A DNA stretch of 64,000 nucleotides from Sulfuriroseicoccus oceanibius (GCF_010681825.2 NZ_CP066776.1:2232001-2296000), one strand, 5' to 3'. Shown: positions 28,184 to 36,867, counted from the first letter of the stretch. Translations and numbers: made by a program. The notes: a model not told the origin generated them from the letters alone.

Positions 28184-29158
28184 GTGATTAACACACAAGA
28201 CAGTTACCTTGACGTTTATCGCTCGATGCTCTTTGCCCGGCGCCTCGAGGAACGGATCGCATCTCTCTACCGCGCAGGGAAAATTGTCGGTGGTGTCTAT
28301 CTGGGACGTGGCCAGGAGGCGGTTTCCGCCTCGCTCGGATATGCGCTCAAACGATCGCTCGGTGATGTATTTGCGCCGCTGATCCGTGACCAAGCGGGCC
28401 GCGTTGCCTTTGGTGAGGATCCGCTCGATTTCGCCCGCACCTATCTGGGTTCGGTCAAAGGCCCGATGCGCGGCCGTGATGGCAATATCCACCGCGGACG
28501 CCCAAGCGAGGGCATGCCCGCCATGATTTCCCACCTTGGGGCGTCTGTCTCGGTCATCAATGGCATGCTTTTTGCCAAGCGCTTGCGCGGCGACTCAGGC
28601 TTCGTCGGCGGTGCCACATCCGGTGAAGGAGCCACGTCTACCGGCGCGTTCCACGAGGGCTTGAACCAAGCCGCAGTGGAAAACTTGCCGCTGGTCGTCG
28701 TCGTTACGGACAACCAGTTCGCCTACTCCACCCCGAATGCCCGCCAGTTCGCGTGCGACTCACTCGTCGATCGCGCCGAGGGCTACGGCGTTGCCGGCCA
28801 CACCTGCGTCGGCAACGACCTGAAAGAGTGCGTCGACACCATCTGCGAAGCGGTGGACAACGCACGCCGCGGACAGGGCCCTCAGTTAGTCGTTGCCCAG
28901 TCCTTGCGCCTCTGCGGCCACGGCGAGCATGACGACGCCTTCTACGTTCCTGACGAGATCCGCGAAACCGAGCTCGGGCAAGACTGCATCGACACCGGCC
29001 GCGATTTCCTCATCAGCCGTTCGCTGGCCACCGCGGAAGAACTCGACGCCATGGATGAAGAGCTGCGCTCCCGTGTACGCGAAGTCATGGCCACCGCCCA
29101 GCGCGACCCGCAGCCCGACCCATTCCGCGACGACTGGCGCACGTTCAGCCAGCTCTAA
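28184..29158 (+). CDS. 2-oxoacid dehydrogenase E1 component, alpha subunit
   Basis: 324 aa from GTG 28184 (VINTQDSYLDVYRSMLFARR). The frame is open further up, but that part overlaps panB. TPP-binding motif is GEGATSTGAFHEGLNQAAVENLPLVVVVTDNQ, with GEG where most PDH alpha chains have GDG; GEG also occurs in branched-chain-type E1. Decarboxylates a 2-oxoacid and passes the acyl group to E2. With the next two genes it forms a split-E1 PDH or BCKDH-type complex. No E3 gene is present here. Confidence 0.9.
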   Translation: MINTQDSYLDVYRSMLFARRLEERIASLYRAGKIVGGVYLGRGQEAVSASLGYALKRSLGDVFAPLIRDQAGRVAFGEDPLDFARTYLGSVKGPMRGRDGNIHRGRPSEGMPAMISHLGASVSVINGMLFAKRLRGDSGFVGGATSGEGATSTGAFHEGLNQAAVENLPLVVVVTDNQFAYSTPNARQFACDSLVDRAEGYGVAGHTCVGNDLKECVDTICEAVDNARRGQGPQLVVAQSLRLCGHGEHDDAFYVPDEIRETELGQDCIDTGRDFLISRSLATAEELDAMDEELRSRVREVMATAQRDPQPDPFRDDWRTFSQL

Positions 29159-29212
29159 GCCCGATGCTGATTTACCAGCTCACAGATTTTCAACCACCAG
29201 CGAAGTACTGAT

Positions 29213-30178
29213 TTGTCCATCTACTACATCGACGCCATCCGACTCGCCCTTGAAGAGGCTCTTGATAAAGACCCTTCTGTGTTCCTCTACGGCCAGGACA
29301 TCGGCCGCTTTGGCGGAGCATTCAAGGCCACACAGGGCTTGAAGGAAAAGTTTCCTGACCGCGTGGTCGATGCCCCAATTTCCGAGGATGCCATTGCCGG
29401 CTTGGCCATTGGCGCAGCGATCGAGGGCATGCGCCCCGTGATTGAGATGCAGTTTGCCGACTTCTCGTCAATCGCATTCAACCAGATCGTCAACAACGCG
29501 GCCACGCATTACTTCAGGACTGGCGTTCCAGTGCCTTTGGTCATGCGTCTGCCGTCCGGCGGCACACCTGGCTCGGGGCCATTCCACTCGCAGAACCTGG
29601 AAGCGATCTACGGCCACTATCCGGGCCTAAAAGTGGTGGCACCTGCGTTCGTGTCGGACGCCTACTCGCTAATGCTCGAAGCCATTGCCTGCGACGATCC
29701 GGTGATTTTCTGCGAGCACAAGTTCCTCTACCGCTGGCTCAGTACCGAGCGCTTCCGTCCGCTCGACCTGCCAATCGGCAAAGGGCGCATAATCCGTGCC
29801 GGCAAACATGCCACCGTCGCGACCTACTCCGCCATGGTGCACGAGGCGCTCAAGGCCGCCGATGAACTGGCCAAGGATGGCTGGCAGATTGAAATCGTCG
29901 ACCTACGCACCATCAAGCCGCTCGATACCGACACCGTTCTCGCATCGGTCGCACGTACCGGCCGCCTGCTTGCGGTTTCGGAAGATTTCCCATTCGGCTC
30001 GGTCGCCTCTGAAGTGGTCGCCAAAGTCGCGTCCTCCGGCTTCGACCTGCTCGACGCGCCGCCTATGCAGCACAATAGCAAGGACACGCCGATCCCATAC
30101 CACCCGAACCTTTGGAGCGCCCACCGCCCCACCGCGGAGTCGATCAAAATCGCTCTGCTCGAATTGCTCAATTTCTGA
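29213..30178 (+). CDS. 2-oxoacid dehydrogenase E1 component, beta subunit
   Basis: 321 aa, TTG start at 29213. Family segments: LEEALDKDPSVFLYGQDIG, FPDRVVDAPISEDAIAGLAIGAA (about 50-72), FADFSSIAFNQIVNNAA, LPSGGTPGSGPFHSQNLEA and the C-terminal VDLRTIKPLDTDT with transketolase-C character. Forms the alpha2beta2 E1 with the upstream product. The ATA-poor start region lacks a clear Shine-Dalgarno; the TTG is supported by the family N terminus. Confidence 0.93.
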   Translation: MSIYYIDAIRLALEEALDKDPSVFLYGQDIGRFGGAFKATQGLKEKFPDRVVDAPISEDAIAGLAIGAAIEGMRPVIEMQFADFSSIAFNQIVNNAATHYFRTGVPVPLVMRLPSGGTPGSGPFHSQNLEAIYGHYPGLKVVAPAFVSDAYSLMLEAIACDDPVIFCEHKFLYRWLSTERFRPLDLPIGKGRIIRAGKHATVATYSAMVHEALKAADELAKDGWQIEIVDLRTIKPLDTDTVLASVARTGRLLAVSEDFPFGSVASEVVAKVASSGFDLLDAPPMQHNSKDTPIPYHPNLWSAHRPTAESIKIALLELLNF

Positions 30179-30202
30179 TCCACGGAACCTACCCCATCCA
30201 TC

Positions 30203-31471
30203 ATGCCTCGAGTCCCAATCACCATGCCCCAACTCGGCGAATCCATCGCCGAGGGAACCGTTGTCTCGGTACTCTTCGAAGCAGGATCCCCCGTCAAAGC
30301 CGACGTCGAGATCATCGAAGTGGAAACCCAGAAAGCCACCATGGGCATCACCGCGGTCTGCCCCGGCACCATCGCCGAAGTGCTCGCCGAGGAAGGCGAA
30401 ACCTACCCGGTCGGCCACGTCCTGGGCTACCTCGAAGCGTCCGAGGAAGACATGGACGCTTACGGCCTGAGCCCAGCGCCTGAGCAAGCTCCCGCCGACG
30501 AGACTGACGAGGACGGTTCCGACGGCCCTAAGAACTCGCGTGACAACGACCGCGCCCACTTCGCCACCGATGGCGAAGCGGAAGGCGACGCCGAAGCCAC
30601 CGCAGCCCGCGTTGGGGTCAGCCCGAATGTTCAAGGACTGCCAGTCCCGGCATCCGCAGCCGGTGCATCGTACATTTCACCACGCCTCCGCGCCCGCATG
30701 ACAGATCTCGGCCTCACCGCCGCCGACCTCTCCGCCGTCGCCGGAACTGGTGGTGCCGGTCGCGTCACAGTCCAGGATTTGGAGCGCTTCCTCACCGACA
30801 TCGAGCAGAAGAAGATCGCTAACGCCACACCAATGCGCGTAGCCGTCGCCGATTCGATGCGCCGCTCCTGGCAGCGCCCGCTGGCAACCGTCGGCATCCC
30901 CGTCGCTCTGGAAAACCTGCTCGCGCACCGCAAACAGCAAGACGCACCAAAGCCAGGGCCTGCACTTTACGCTCTGCGCGCACTGGCTCTCGCCCTCGCA
31001 GACCGCCAGGAGTACGGCGGGTTCTTGCTCGGCCGTCGCATCATCCTTCCCGATTCGATCGACATCGGCTTCGCCGTGGAAGTGCCTGACGGTGTGATGG
31101 TGCCGGTGCTGCGCAACGCAAACGAACGCAACCTGGCAGAACTCACCGCCGAGTACGGTGAGCTCGTCGAGAAAGCGCGCGCCAAGAGCCTCAGCGCCGA
31201 CGAATCCAAGCCGGGCGTCGCCACAGTGACCAACTTCGGCACCTTCGGCATCGAGTGGGCCACACCAATCCCACTGCCTGAGCAAAACCTTGTGCTCGGC
31301 CTCGGCGCCGGAAGCAAGCGCCCGGTCTGGGACGACGAATCCGGATCATTCAAGCCGGTGGTCCAGGCAGAGCTCACACTCTCGTTCGACCACCGCGTGC
31401 TCGACGGTGGCCACGCAGGCCGACTCCTCCAGCGCATCGCTGAGTTGATGAACTCACCTGAGCAGCTGTAA
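30203..31471 (+). CDS. 2-oxoacid dehydrogenase E2, dihydrolipoamide acyltransferase
   Basis: 422 aa. One lipoyl domain with the lipoylated lysine in VETQKATMG (K44), an acidic linker (about 88-140), a peripheral-subunit-binding domain YISPRLRARMTDLGLTAADL (about 156-175), and the catalytic domain ending in SFDHRVLDGGHAG, which contains the HxxxDG acetyltransferase motif. Core of the complex formed with E1alpha/E1beta. Last gene of the run starting at dapA. Confidence 0.94.
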   Translation: MPRVPITMPQLGESIAEGTVVSVLFEAGSPVKADVEIIEVETQKATMGITAVCPGTIAEVLAEEGETYPVGHVLGYLEASEEDMDAYGLSPAPEQAPADETDEDGSDGPKNSRDNDRAHFATDGEAEGDAEATAARVGVSPNVQGLPVPASAAGASYISPRLRARMTDLGLTAADLSAVAGTGGAGRVTVQDLERFLTDIEQKKIANATPMRVAVADSMRRSWQRPLATVGIPVALENLLAHRKQQDAPKPGPALYALRALALALADRQEYGGFLLGRRIILPDSIDIGFAVEVPDGVMVPVLRNANERNLAELTAEYGELVEKARAKSLSADESKPGVATVTNFGTFGIEWATPIPLPEQNLVLGLGAGSKRPVWDDESGSFKPVVQAELTLSFDHRVLDGGHAGRLLQRIAELMNSPEQL

Positions 31472-31502
31472 GTTTTTCGCTCTGAGAGATCCTCTCCCTT
31501 TT

Positions 31503-31545
31503 ATCCCCGCCACGGTCCATATCTCCGTGGCGGGGATTTTTTTTT
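31503..31545 (+). terminator. Strong rho-independent terminator closing the dapA-E2 run
   Basis: ATCCCCGCCACGG (31503-31515) pairs exactly with CCGTGGCGGGGAT (31525-31537), leaving a 9-nt loop, followed by nine T. Confidence 0.93.
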
Positions 31546-31628
31546 GAACGAAATCCCCGCCGCTCCCGTACCTGCGCCAGATCAACCTTTCATACAGAAA
31601 TCAAACACGTGACCCTCTACCTGCGATC

Positions 31629-33866
31629 ATGAGATCTTCCGCCACCACTCTTACCGCCGGACTCCTGCTGGCCAACCTCACCATGGCCACTCAGGAATCG
31701 ACGATCCTTTGGCACAACAAGCCCGCCGAAGTTTGGGAGCGCGACACCTTTCCCATCGGCAACGGTGCGCTTGGAGCAACTATTTTTGGAGCACCGGATC
31801 GGGCGGTCATGCAGTTCAACGTAGACTCCCTCTGGACCGGCGATGAAAACCCAAACGGTGCCTATACCTGGGCAGAAGAACAACCAGGCACCGGCTGCTT
31901 CGGGGCGTATCAGAACTTCGGCTCGCTAGTGTTCTCAGCCGCAGAACCTGCGCCGGAAGTCACCGATTACCGTCGCCAGTTGGACATTGCCCGGGCAATC
32001 CACACCACGACGTGGTCTTCGGGAGGCACGAATTTCACCCGCGAAGCCATCGCGTCGCACCCACATCAGGTCATCGTCTGGCGCATTTCCGCGAGCCGGC
32101 CAGGACAGATTAGCGGCACATTTTCTTTTGAAGGCGCACACCCCGGCGACAACGAAACAACAACTGCTGTCAGCAACGACACGATCGCACTGACCGGCTC
32201 TCTGCCCAACGGACTCGAATACGCAGCCCACGCGAAGATTATCCCGTCCGGTGGGCATGTAACCCGAGACGGCACCAGCATCCACGCCAGAGATTGCGAT
32301 GAACTGCTCGTCCTGCTCGCTGCCGACACCAATTACACTATGGATGCGGGCAAGAGCTGGCGCGACGGCACTGCGACCGCGCGGGTGAAGCCGCGGATTG
32401 CCACTGCGGCCAGCCTCTCGTGGCAACAATTGCAGACAGCCCACGAAATGGACTATCGCAGCTATTTCGAGCGCGTCCGATTGGACCTCGGATCAAGCCC
32501 AGACGATGTGCGATCGTTGCCTCTCAACGAGCGCATCGCGCGCTACCGTTCTGACGCCAAGGACTTGCCTCGCCCCAGCCTCGACCCTGACCTCGAGGAG
32601 ATGCTCTTCCACTATGGTCGCTATTTGCTGATCTCCAGTTCCCGCCCCGGCACCCTGCCGGCCAACCTTCAGGGAATCTGGAACAACTCAAACCAGCCCG
32701 CCTGGCACGCCGACTACCATTCCAACATCAACCTACAGATGTGCTACTGGCTGGCGGAAACCTCCAACCTGCCGGAGATGGCGCAGCCGCTCTTCGACCT
32801 CCTCATCAGCGGCGCTCCAGTCTACCGGAAAGATACCGCAGCTGCCTATGGTGCCGATACGCGAGGCTTCGTGACCCGCATGAGCATCAATCCATTCGGC
32901 GGCGGTGGATGGAACTGGAACATCGAAGGTACCGCCTGGCTCTCGCAACACTTCTGGGAGCACTATCAGTTCTCCCGCGATGAGCGATTCCTGCGTCAAC
33001 GCGCGTGGCCATGGATGCGTGACGTCAGTTTGTTCTGGCTGGACCGCTTGAAACCGCTCCCTGACGGACAACTCGTCGTGCCCGATGCGTGGTCGCACGA
33101 GCATGGCCCGCATGAAGACGGCACCGCCCACGCCCAGCAACTGATGTGGGACCTTTTCACCAGCACCCTTCAAGCAGCAGAGATCCTCGGCGAGGACGAT
33201 GCCTTGCAGCAGCGTTTGAAGACAACATTGGCCAAACTCTACGGCCCGAAAATCGGCAGTTGGGGCCAGCTGATGGAGTGGATGAACGAAAAGCCCGATC
33301 TGGAAAAAGGCCACCACCGCCACACCAGCCACCTCTTCGCCGTCTATCCCGGCGTCCAAATCAGCATGTCGAAAACACCCGAACTCGCAGAAGCCGCCCG
33401 CATCTCGCTCACCCAACGCGGCGAAGTGGGCGACAGCCGCCGCTCGTGGACCTGGGCATGGCGCACCGCGCTGTGGTCCCGCCTCGGCGAGTCGGAGCGC
33501 GCACACGGCTGCGTCGCCGGACTCCTCGCGCACAACACATTGGACAACCTGTGGACGTCCCACCCGCCATTCCAGATCGACGGCAACCTCGGAATCACCG
33601 CAGGCATGACCGAAATGTTCGTCCAAAGCCACGGCAGCGAGATCGCACTGCTGCCCGCCCTCCCGTCAGCCTACCTCACCGGATCGGTCCACGGCCTCCG
33701 CGCACGCGGCAATATCATCATCGATATCGAATGGACCAACGGCAACCTCACCGCCGCCAAACTCACATCCCCCATCGCCCAAACCATCCAACTCCGCCTC
33801 CCCAACCAATCCGCCCCCCGCACCATCGACCTCCCTGCCAACACCCCGGTGACTCTCACCTTCTAA
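31629..33866 (+). CDS. GH95 family alpha-L-fucosidase, exported
   Basis: 745 aa. Short signal peptide MRSSATTLTAGLLLANLTMA. N-terminal beta domain opens LWHNKPAEVWERDTFPIGNGALGA (about 28-51). The catalytic toroid carries LPANLQGIWNNSNQPAWHADYHSNINLQMCYW, where the Asn/Asp pair of GH95 lies, then HRHTSHLFAVYPG and FQIDGNLGITAGMTEM. Members hydrolyse alpha-1,2 fucosyl (or related galactosyl) linkages, so it probably acts on algal or host glycans in the periplasm. It has its own transcription unit after the terminator. Confidence 0.9.
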   Translation: MRSSATTLTAGLLLANLTMATQESTILWHNKPAEVWERDTFPIGNGALGATIFGAPDRAVMQFNVDSLWTGDENPNGAYTWAEEQPGTGCFGAYQNFGSLVFSAAEPAPEVTDYRRQLDIARAIHTTTWSSGGTNFTREAIASHPHQVIVWRISASRPGQISGTFSFEGAHPGDNETTTAVSNDTIALTGSLPNGLEYAAHAKIIPSGGHVTRDGTSIHARDCDELLVLLAADTNYTMDAGKSWRDGTATARVKPRIATAASLSWQQLQTAHEMDYRSYFERVRLDLGSSPDDVRSLPLNERIARYRSDAKDLPRPSLDPDLEEMLFHYGRYLLISSSRPGTLPANLQGIWNNSNQPAWHADYHSNINLQMCYWLAETSNLPEMAQPLFDLLISGAPVYRKDTAAAYGADTRGFVTRMSINPFGGGGWNWNIEGTAWLSQHFWEHYQFSRDERFLRQRAWPWMRDVSLFWLDRLKPLPDGQLVVPDAWSHEHGPHEDGTAHAQQLMWDLFTSTLQAAEILGEDDALQQRLKTTLAKLYGPKIGSWGQLMEWMNEKPDLEKGHHRHTSHLFAVYPGVQISMSKTPELAEAARISLTQRGEVGDSRRSWTWAWRTALWSRLGESERAHGCVAGLLAHNTLDNLWTSHPPFQIDGNLGITAGMTEMFVQSHGSEIALLPALPSAYLTGSVHGLRARGNIIIDIEWTNGNLTAAKLTSPIAQTIQLRLPNQSAPRTIDLPANTPVTLTF

Positions 33867-33891
33867 TCGCCCGAATCGAGGATCCCCCGCC

Positions 33892-33980
33892 GAACCGCCG
33901 GACTACACTCGCCCACCGCGCACCCGATGGTGGGTCGACATTCCTGTCGACATCCAACTAGGAGCGCAGCGACCACTCTC
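33892..33980. repeat. Dispersed repeat, copy a
   Basis: Shares with copy b the block GTGGGTCGACATTCCTGTCGACA, itself containing GTCGAC twice around ATTCCT, and ends in GGAGCGCAGCGACCACTC (33961-33978). Confidence 0.7.
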
Positions 33981-34140
33981 TCTCGCGCCCCCAACGGAAT
34001 ACTCACGCAGAGCCGCAAAGACGCTGAGGGATTGAGTTGATCTCTAACCGAAAACATCCCGCCGACTCCCCGCTTGATAACCGCTAAAAACACAAACAGC
34101 CACAAAAGGCTCCATCTCTAACCAACACCCATAGCCCCCT

Positions 34141-34232
34141 CGGACCGCCGGTCTCCCGTCCGGCCACCATCACTCGCTGGTGGGTCGACATTCCTGTCGA
34201 CACCCCTCACCCACGGAGCGCAGCGACCACTC
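34141..34232. repeat. Dispersed repeat, copy b
   Basis: Most complete copy: opens CGGACCGCCGGTCTCC, then GTCCGGCCACC, then the GTCGAC-flanked block, then GGAGCGCAGCGACCACTC at 34215-34232. Confidence 0.75.
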
Positions 34233-34375
34233 CCCCCATAACAACCTAAAACCTAACCCCTACGCAAAGACAGCACCTTCGCGCTCTTCCTATCCTTCGT
34301 GATCCCAATCGCATCGCCTCTGATCACATCTAAAGCCCACCAGATACTCTTGTTAGCTGCTATGATATTCCGGAG

Positions 34376-34403
34376 GCGCCGTCATCTACTCGAATGACGG
34401 CAC
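34376..34403. other. Short inverted repeat
   Basis: GCCGTCAT (34378-34385) and ATGACGGC (34394-34401) pair around an 8-nt loop, with further GG/CC pairs outside. No T-run, so a terminator is not supported. Confidence 0.45.
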
Positions 34404-34524
34404 CTCACAGACGACAGGAATGCATTCCAGCCAGCGCTGCGCTCCGCTCCACCCGCGTCGATGGAGCAACCTCACTCTTGAGGTTGAACGCATGGCTCCG
34501 CCACCTCCTTGCAGAGCCCACCAC

Positions 34525-34578
34525 GGACCGCCGGTCTCCTTTCCGGCCACCAAAACCCAAGGAGCGCAGCGACCACTC
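34525..34578. repeat. Dispersed repeat, copy c (lacks the GTCGAC block)
   Basis: CGGACCGCCGGTCTCC and TCCGGCCACC are followed directly by GGAGCGCAGCGACCACTC (34561-34578). CATAACAACCTAAAACC follows both this copy and copy b. Confidence 0.7.
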
Positions 34579-34662
34579 CACCCATAACACCTAACCACAT
34601 AACAACCTAAAACCGGCCAACGCCCCCAAACTCCCCACCTCCCGCCCTAAATCAGCAACCTG

Positions 34663-34668
34663 TTGACA
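34663..34668 (+). promoter_or_regulatory. Candidate -35 box for the integrase gene
   Basis: A perfect TTGACA lies 30 bp before the integrase ATG. No convincing -10 hexamer sits 16-18 bp downstream, so promoter use is uncertain. Confidence 0.35.
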
Positions 34669-34691
34669 TTCACCCCCCAATCATGACACCG

Positions 34692-34705
34692 TGTTCACAT
34701 GAACA
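34692..34705. promoter_or_regulatory. LexA-type operator overlapping the integrase start codon
   Basis: TGTTCACATGAACA is a perfect TGTTC-N4-GAACA palindrome, the form I recall as the Verrucomicrobia LexA-binding motif. Its spacer contains part of the ATG at 34699. SOS control of integron integrases by LexA is known for class 1 and Vibrio integrons, so repression until DNA damage is a natural inference. Confidence 0.65.
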
Positions 34706-36075
34706 CACCTTCAGCAAACCTGAGGGAAAGGTTCATCGAACGCATCAAGGTTCTGAACTTCCCGGTAAAAACCCACCCCTACCTCACCCAATGGGCCAGA
34801 TCGTGGCTCAAGGCCCGCGGACACCTCTCAATCGAGCGAACCAATGCCTATTTCGACGCCCTCTCCAGAACCTCGCGCCTGGCCGACTGGCAATTCCAGC
34901 AAGCCGTAACCGCCGCCCGCATCCTCGCCGAGGACCTTCTCAACCTCGACTGGAGCCGCCACTACGACTGGGAGGGACTCTGCCTCCAAGCTAGCGATCC
35001 ATCTTCAGAGCACCCCCAGTTCCTGCGTCAATGCCACCCGGTCGAGGCCAACGCGCCCGCCACACCTCCACCCGCTCCCACCGCTCAGCCTCCCGACGGT
35101 TCCTCCGATCTCCTCGCCGACACCTTGGACCGCACCCGTCGCGCATTACGTCTCGCCGGACGCGCGATCACCACAGAGCGATCCTACTGCCAATGGGTCA
35201 CCCGCTACGTACGCTTCACTGCCCATCAATCAGGGCAATCACCTGAAGACACTGGCCCTGCAAGCATCACCCCGTTTCTCAACCACTTGGCGGTCGAGCG
35301 TCACGTCTCACCAGCCACGCAGAAACAAGCACTCAACGCGTTGGTCTTCCTCCACAAGGCCGTCTTTGATCACGGGGAGTTCGTCATCGACACCCCAATC
35401 AGCCCGCGCCAAAACCGCCGCCCACCCACCGTTCTTTCCCGCTGCGAAGTCACCACACTCATCCAGCAACTCGCCCCTCCGTGGCAGCTCGCCGCCCAAC
35501 TCATGTACGGAGCCGGCCTCCGGATCAGCGAAGCCATGTCCTTACGCATCAAAGACATCGACTTCAGCCAGCGGGTCATCCAGATCCACGATGCCAAAGG
35601 TGGCAAGCACCGAGTCGTCCCACTGCCCAGGAAAATCGCGCCCGAGCTTCAATCACTCATCGAAGAGCTCCGCCAACAACACCAGACCGACACCGCAGCT
35701 GGCTGTGCAAACGTCCATCTCCCCCCGGCACTCGCTCGCAAATATCCCAACGCGGCCAACGACTTCGCGTGGAGCTGGCTCTTCCCCGCGGCCAAACAAT
35801 GCCCACACCCAAGATCCGGAGTATTCGCCCGCTTCCACCTCTTGGAAAAATCCATGCAGCGTCAACTCAAGCGTGTACTGAAGCAAACCTCCATCACCAA
35901 GCGGGTCACCTGCCACACCTTCCGCCATTCCTTCGCTACCCATCTGCTCGAAGCCAACACCGACATCCGAACCGTACAACAACTACTCGGCCACAGCGAC
36001 GTCTCCACCACCATGATCTACCTCCACATCACCAAAAACCGTGGAGCCGGTGCCCCCAGCCCACTCGACTTCTAA
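34699..36075 (+). CDS. intI: Integron integrase (tyrosine recombinase) with extra N-terminal domain
   Basis: 458 aa, versus ~320-340 for most integrases. The tyrosine recombinase core shows Arg275 (GAGLRISEAM), Lys in DAKGGKHR (300/303), His406 and Arg409 (HTFRHSF), His432 (LLGHSDV) and Tyr441 (TMIYLH). The integron-specific insert is clear as ARKYPNAANDFAWSWLFPA (346-364) followed by HPRSG. About 140 N-terminal residues (RFIERIKVLNFPVKTHPYLTQWARSWLKARG...) precede the usual SAM-like domain and look like an added helical domain, with a Pro-rich linker near 117-135. It catalyses attI x attC and attC x attC recombination. Same orientation as the cassettes. No other in-frame Met occurs before 269, so ATG 34699 is kept. 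Confidence 0.95.
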   Translation: MNTPSANLRERFIERIKVLNFPVKTHPYLTQWARSWLKARGHLSIERTNAYFDALSRTSRLADWQFQQAVTAARILAEDLLNLDWSRHYDWEGLCLQASDPSSEHPQFLRQCHPVEANAPATPPPAPTAQPPDGSSDLLADTLDRTRRALRLAGRAITTERSYCQWVTRYVRFTAHQSGQSPEDTGPASITPFLNHLAVERHVSPATQKQALNALVFLHKAVFDHGEFVIDTPISPRQNRRPPTVLSRCEVTTLIQQLAPPWQLAAQLMYGAGLRISEAMSLRIKDIDFSQRVIQIHDAKGGKHRVVPLPRKIAPELQSLIEELRQQHQTDTAAGCANVHLPPALARKYPNAANDFAWSWLFPAAKQCPHPRSGVFARFHLLEKSMQRQLKRVLKQTSITKRVTCHTFRHSFATHLLEANTDIRTVQQLLGHSDVSTTMIYLHITKNRGAGAPSPLDF

Positions 36076-36360
36076 TCCCATGCACATACACAATCACCCA
36101 TTCATACGCCCGCCCCCGGGCCAGACAAGCTTACCCCACCCGGCAGGATGAAATAACGCCGATCTGCCAAGGCCCGGGAGGCACTACGCCCGGTTCAGTG
36201 TGCCCACACCTCCTGATGCGTCGGCTGGCGATACGCGCCCTTGCATCGGCCCCAGCAATTTCCGCGTCATAACGCTTGCCCTCACTTTCCATCCCACATA
36301 ACGTCTCCGCACTACCAAAGGCGGCAGCCTGCCCTCCTACCCAGAAAACTCGCCCCGCCA

Positions 36361-36427
36361 AAGGAAAACACTACCCCAGCGATATCCCCCCGGTATCACT
36401 ACCCCTCCCATAATAAAACTGTTCGGC
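36361..36427 (+). other. attI recombination site (left extent uncertain)
   Basis: The joint with cassette 1 is GTTCGGC at 36421-36427, with cleavage expected after the G at 36421. It is fixed by the matching R'' GCCGAAC of cassette 1's attC. The sequence to the left (CATAATAAAACT) is AT-rich and does not resemble attC. The whole stretch 36076-36420 has no gene and no clear cassette promoter. Confidence 0.7.
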
Positions 36428-36433
36428 AAGAAT

Positions 36434-36772
36434 ATGCAAAAACTCGTGACCATATGCATGTGGGTCATGCATTGGGCTCTTCAGGGTCTAAAGCTCTGGC
36501 TCTTCGCGATTGTAGGCCTCATGGGAGCATTCATCGGGTATGTCCCGTTTGCGGTCATGGATGCCGCATTGAAGAGATTCGTGGAGCCGAGCCAAGTCAC
36601 CAGAATCGCTTCGGATGTGTTCTCGGGATTGGGCCTGGTCGTAGCTTTGGCCGTAGGAACCGCCGCCCTTGCCAGCATGATCAATGATCATCCGCTCCAA
36701 CCGTTTAGGCGGAAGCAGACGGGAGATGGCAAACCGACAAGCCGAACAAGGCGCAGCACCACAACCGCCTGA
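36434..36772 (+). CDS. Cassette 1: small membrane protein
   Basis: 112 aa; cassette 36422-36861. Two hydrophobic segments (about 10-26 and 24-48, LWLFAIVGLMGAFIGYVPFAV) and another near 67-84. The last 14 or so residues (…RTRRSTTTA) are attC sequence, entered in a phase different from nearly all other cassettes. As the first cassette it should be the one best placed for expression from attI-side promoters. Function unknown. Confidence 0.6.
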   Translation: MQKLVTICMWVMHWALQGLKLWLFAIVGLMGAFIGYVPFAVMDAALKRFVEPSQVTRIASDVFSGLGLVVALAVGTAALASMINDHPLQPFRRKQTGDGKPTSRTRRSTTTA

Positions 36773-36867
36773 CCCGCTCCGAGTCGGACTTTCACCGTGA
36801 TTACCAACCTCAACCTACAGTCAACACGCGGCTGCCGTCAGGCGGTGCGTGTGCTCTGACGTTCTGT
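36741..36867 (+). other. attC of cassette 1 (family A)
   Basis: R'' GCCGAAC mirrors GTTCGGC at 36421. Arms GCACCACAACCGCCTGAC and GTCAGGCGGTGCGTGTGC fold together around a ~70-nt centre. R' GTTCTGT, joint at 36861. Confidence 0.9.

Larger units (their letters stand above)
33867..34698. other. Gene-free stretch with dispersed repeats before the integron
   Basis: 832 bp without a convincing gene; small ORFs here are low-complexity and out of character. It contains three copies of a short repeat (separate entries), an 8-bp-periodic element at 34005-34028, a hairpin at 34376-34403, and the integrase promoter region at its right end. Confidence 0.7.

Noticed and set aside
36241-36273. TTGCAT...TCATAA as a cassette promoter
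   Set aside because: Spacing is 21 bp and both boxes are weak.
36131-36361. Small ORF and TAACG-type motifs between intI and attI, considered as a relic cassette or attC
   Set aside because: No R''/R' pair, no pairing arms and low-complexity translation.
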